Shown here: in pieces, positions 30,412-33,253 of the stretch | Numbering within the stretch: the first letter of the stretch is position 1 | Layout of the letters: every line of letters begins with the position of its first letter | Source: Verrucomicrobiales bacterium | GTDB lineage: Bacteria > Verrucomicrobiota > Verrucomicrobiia > Methylacidiphilales > JAAUTS01 | Direction of reading: 5' to 3' | Assembly: GCA_031265105.1 (NCBI GenBank) | Contig: JAISDC010000247.1 | Location: forward strand, 1-33,253 | DNA length: 33,253 bases | Translations under genes and position numbers: made by a program | The notes under the pieces: generated by a model | Seen by the model: the letters and a program-made list of their open reading frames with translations, nothing else | Databases searched by the model: none | Told to the model about the DNA's origin: nothing

Positions 30412-33253
30412 TGTTCGATTTCCTGAAGTTTCGCTTTTATTTGGGTTTTGGCAAGCCGCGGAAATTTGCCGCTTACCATGATATAATCGTTGTTCCTGAA
30501 CAGCATCAATTTGTTCTCTTTCACTTCCACTCCCGTTATGCCCGCCAGGCCGGCCTGCACCCTGACCCGGTGGAACCACAAGAGCGCCTCCACCGTCGCC
30601 GGCCAGCGCCCGTAACGGTCCTTCCAGCCGGCCCGCAGGGCGGTCCATTGCGCCAGGTTTTGCAGTTCCGCCAGCTCGCGGTACGCGGCGATGCGCCAGC
30701 GCGCCTCCGTCATGTAAGAGGCCGGCACCTGCGCGCCGTCATCGTCAGTGCCGCCGCCCACCGCCAGGAAGTCCAGCCGCAGCCTGACCTCTGGCAACTC
30801 ATTATGTCGCTCGCCCCGGCAAGAGGCAATCGCTTTTTTTAGCAGGCGGCAATACAAGTCGAAGCCGACCGCCACGATGTGCCCGCTCTGCGCCGTGCCG
30901 AGCAGGTTGCCGGCGCCGCGGATTTCCAGGTCGCGCATGGCGATTTTGAACCCCGCGCCCAGCTCGGAGTACTGTTGGATGGCCTGCACCCGCTGATTCG
31001 CGTCGCCGCTGATCAGGTCGCGCGGCAGCAACAGCAGCGCGTAGGCCCGCGCCTGGCCGCGGCCGACCCGGCCCCGCAACTGGTACAAGTCCGCCAGCCC
31101 GAAGCGGTCGGCGCGGTCGATGATGATGGTGTTGGCGTTGGGAATATCAATGCCGCTCTCGATGATGGTGGTGGACACCAGCACGTCGGTCTGGCCGCTG
31201 ACGAACCGGTGCATCACGTCCTCCAGTTGCTCGTCCGCCATCTGCCCGTGGCCGATGTCAATGCGGGCATCCGGCGCCAGGAAGCCGATTCTTCTCGCGA
31301 TGCTGTCAATGCTGGCCACCCGGTTGTGCAGGTAATACACCTGCCCGCCGCGCTGGAGTTCGCGCCGGATGGCGCTGACGATGACCCGCTCGTCGTAGGC
31401 GCAAATCGTGGTGTCCACCGGCAGCCGGTTCGGCGGCGGCGTCTCGATGCCGCTCATGTCGCGCGCGCCCATCAGCGAGAAGTACAGGGTGCGCGGAATC
31501 GGCGTGGCGGACAACGTCAGCACGTCGATCATCCGGAAATTCCGCTTGAACGCCTCCTTCTGCCGCACGCCGAAGCGCTGCTCCTCGTCAATGATCACCA
31601 GGCCGAGGTTCTTGAATTTGACATCCTTGGAAATCAGCCGGTGCGTGCCGACCACGATGTCCAGCTCACCGTCAGCGAGTCGCTGGATGACCTGCCGCTG
31701 CCGGCGCGCGGTCTGGAAGCGGCTCAACAGGCCGATGTTGACGGGATAATCCGCCATGCGCTCGCGCAGCGTCTCGTAATGTTGCTGCGCCAGCACGGTG
31801 GTCGGCGCCAGGAAACCGACCTGCTTGCCCGTCGTGGCCGCCTTGAACGCCGCGCGAATCGCCACCTCGGTCTTGCCGAAGCCGACATCGCCGCAAATCA
31901 GCCGGTCCATCGGCCGCGGACTCTCCATGTCGCGCTTGGTGTCCTCAATGGCCTGCAACTGGTCGGCGGTCGGCCGGTATAAGAACGCCTCCTCGAACTC
32001 CCGCTGCCACTCACCGTCAGCGGGGAACGCCGTGCCGGGCAGGCTCTCGCGCTCGGCCTGGATTTTCAGCAATTCCGTGGCGTAATCCAGCACCGCCTGT
32101 TCCGCCTGGCGCTTGGCCCGTTCCCAGCGGTGGCCGCCCAGCGTGTCCAGCGCGGGATGCCGTTTGCCGACCCCGACGTAGCGCGACACCAGGTACGCCT
32201 GCGCCAGCGGCACATACAGCTTGGCGTCGCCGGCGAATTGCAGCGTCAGCACCGACTGCCGCCGGCCGCGCCGGTCACCGTCAGCGGGCAGCTCGCTCAT
32301 GCCGCAATACAGCGCGATGCCGTGGTCGGCATGCACGACGTAATCGCCGTCCCGGATGTCGGCGAAATCCAGCGGCGCGCGCCCCACCTGCCGCGTCCGG
32401 GGCCGCGCCGCGCGGCGCAAGGCGCGCAACGACTGGTAGCGCCCGAAAATCTCCGCCAACTCAAAAACGGTTTCCGTGCGCATCTTGCTGCCGGTTTCAA
32501 AGGGAAGGGGCTCCGCCCCGCAGGAGAATTGCAGCAGCATCTCCGGGCGCCTTTCACCCATCCGCCGAAGGTACGCGTCGCAGATGAAGTTGGCGTAAAT
32601 ATCTCTCTCCGCGGGGCCGGCGGTATCACGGCGGGTCAGCGCCTCCGCCATCTCCTCCTCGGTGACAAAACGGTATGTAATATCGGTTGAAAAGTGCGAG
32701 GCAATGTTCAATATCTCCGCATACGGTATCTTTTCAATGAAATGTTCAACGGCGGCAATCGCGTCCCGCGGGCTCTGAATCGTCTTCTGAACGCTGCGCT
32801 TTGAGGGGCCGAGCGTAACGGGCAGCGGCGGTCCCGGAACATCTTGATTCCAACTGTACTCAAGTTCCACAAGTGCGGTGTCGAACTGTCCCCACTGGGC
32901 ACGGGTGAAAAATGACCATTCCAGGCTGTAATCAAACAAATCGCTGCACGCGGGATCACGGCGCACCCACTCCGTGACAAACCGTTCGATGTTCGCGCGT
33001 TTTGCCACCGCGCGTCCCCAGTCCTGACTGGTTCGCTCGCGGATCAAGTCGTTCAGCTTGCGCCAGTTCGCGGGCGTTATTTCCTCGTCCCAGCCGTAGA
33101 GGTCCCGAAGAATGATTCGGACGCCCCAGAAGCAACTGGTATTTTGAATCCTGGGGATAAACGGAACCGCCCGTTCGATACGCGCAAGCCGCTCGTCGCA
33201 GTCCAGATCGTCCAAACGTCCGCCGTCCGGGCATCCCGCCGCGTAAAAATCGG
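30387..33253 (-). CDS. mfd: Chimeric ORF: amidohydrolase-like N-terminus fused to truncated Mfd translocase (5' end outside window)
   Basis: The frame is open to the window edge; the first internal start is a TTG at 33215, from which 942 residues follow. From about residue 254 on it is Mfd, the transcription-repair coupling factor: RNA-polymerase-binding RID (DGDYVVHADHGIALYCGM), Walker A GDVGFGKTE near residue 442, DEEQ box, TLSATPIPRTL, ESGIDIPNANTIII, QLRGRVGRG and the C-terminal D7 domain. The normal 350-450-residue UvrB-like/D3 N-terminus is absent. Instead, residues 1-253 read like an amidohydrolase/uronate-isomerase-type protein (IQNTSCFWGVRIILRDLYGW, LLQFSCGAEPLPFETGSKMRTETVFELAEIF). 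The join falls in AEIFGRY. Real fusion or assembly join: undecided. Confidence 0.8.
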   Translation of the reverse strand, partial: DFYAAGCPDGGRLDDLDCDERLARIERAVPFIPRIQNTSCFWGVRIILRDLYGWDEEITPANWRKLNDLIRERTSQDWGRAVAKRANIERFVTEWVRRDPACSDLFDYSLEWSFFTRAQWGQFDTALVELEYSWNQDVPGPPLPVTLGPSKRSVQKTIQSPRDAIAAVEHFIEKIPYAEILNIASHFSTDITYRFVTEEEMAEALTRRDTAGPAERDIYANFICDAYLRRMGERRPEMLLQFSCGAEPLPFETGSKMRTETVFELAEIFGRYQSLRALRRAARPRTRQVGRAPLDFADIRDGDYVVHADHGIALYCGMSELPADGDRRGRRQSVLTLQFAGDAKLYVPLAQAYLVSRYVGVGKRHPALDTLGGHRWERAKRQAEQAVLDYATELLKIQAERESLPGTAFPADGEWQREFEEAFLYRPTADQLQAIEDTKRDMESPRPMDRLICGDVGFGKTEVAIRAAFKAATTGKQVGFLAPTTVLAQQHYETLRERMADYPVNIGLLSRFQTARRQRQVIQRLADGELDIVVGTHRLISKDVKFKNLGLVIIDEEQRFGVRQKEAFKRNFRMIDVLTLSATPIPRTLYFSLMGARDMSGIETPPPNRLPVDTTICAYDERVIVSAIRRELQRGGQVYYLHNRVASIDSIARRIGFLAPDARIDIGHGQMADEQLEDVMHRFVSGQTDVLVSTTIIESGIDIPNANTIIIDRADRFGLADLYQLRGRVGRGQARAYALLLLPRDLISGDANQRVQAIQQYSELGAGFKIAMRDLEIRGAGNLLGTAQSGHIVAVGFDLYCRLLKKAIASCRGERHNELPEVRLRLDFLAVGGGTDDDGAQVPASYMTEARWRIAAYRELAELQNLAQWTALRAGWKDRYGRWPATVEALLWFHRVRVQAGLAGITGVEVKENKLMLFRNNDYIMVSGKFPRLAKTQIKAKLQEIEQWITALKN
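32457..33253 (-). other. Amidohydrolase-like segment, compositionally distinct, fused upstream of Mfd
   Basis: Upstream of the Mfd part, the frame (including DFYAAGCPDGGRLDDLD read from the very edge) resembles the N-terminal to middle part of a TIM-barrel amidohydrolase of the uronate-isomerase kind. The family name is tentative. Its DNA is less GC-rich than the rest of the window and, apart from one near 32635, has no GCTGAC words. That points to a different origin, by transfer or by an assembly join. The C-terminal part of the barrel is missing, so this segment alone should not be catalytic. Confidence 0.5.

Noticed and set aside
30879-31982. 367-codon plus-strand open frame
   Set aside because: Antisense to the Mfd helicase domains with all helicase motifs; no motif in the plus frame.

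Overview
The window is GC-rich bacterial chromosome dominated by a very complete division and cell-wall (dcw) cluster. The divergent FtsZ, the MurC-MurB fusion, a LysM membrane protein inside the cluster, the phoH/7TM-HD/ybeY arrangement and the many foldback intergenic repeats suggest the PVC superphylum (Verrucomicrobiota, Kiritimatiellota or Lentisphaerota). No rRNA or other phylogenetic marker is present, so this placement is an inference. There is no tRNA, CRISPR array, prophage or intact mobile element.

Left edge (1-780): two foldback repeats and a frameshifted IS5-type transposase remnant. Minus-strand operon (785-3586): a membrane TPR-like protein, tsaE, tsaB (tRNA t6A synthesis) and glpX (class II fructose-1,6-bisphosphatase). 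A 340-bp divergent intergenic region then carries a promoter overlaid with four 10-bp-phased boxes that look like an MraZ operator.

The plus-strand dcw operon (3928-24002) reads mraZ, a possible 42-aa ORF, rsmH, ftsL-like, ftsI, murE, murF, mraY, murD, LysM protein, ftsW, murG, murC-murB fusion, ddl, ftsQ, ftsA, ftsZ, namZ-like. Most joints are ATGA/GTGA/TAATG overlaps or very short gaps, so the roughly 20 kb is probably one translationally coupled transcript. It covers lipid II synthesis from UDP-MurNAc onward, septal transpeptidation and polymerisation, the Z-ring with its anchor, and a muropeptide-recycling exo-muramidase.

Right part (24027-33253, minus strand): ybeY and a 7TM-HD phosphohydrolase, preceded by a 3' remnant of phoH broken by an inverted repeat; a 21-bp tandem-repeat array of about 20 copies; an unrecognised 420-aa protein; pdxA; a SurA/PpiC-type chaperone; and an Mfd translocase whose N-terminal part is replaced by part of an amidohydrolase-like protein, in a reading frame that runs off the window edge.

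The most unusual genome-scale signal is a short asymmetric word, GCTGACNNTG(A/G). It is spread over both strands, in genes and between them, at a density far above a base-composition expectation, as seen with uptake-sequence-like or HIP1-like words. Other items for follow-up are the amidohydrolase-Mfd fusion, the altered FtsZ T7 loop, a dispersed-repeat peptide in the MurC-MurB linker, and the MraZ-box array.
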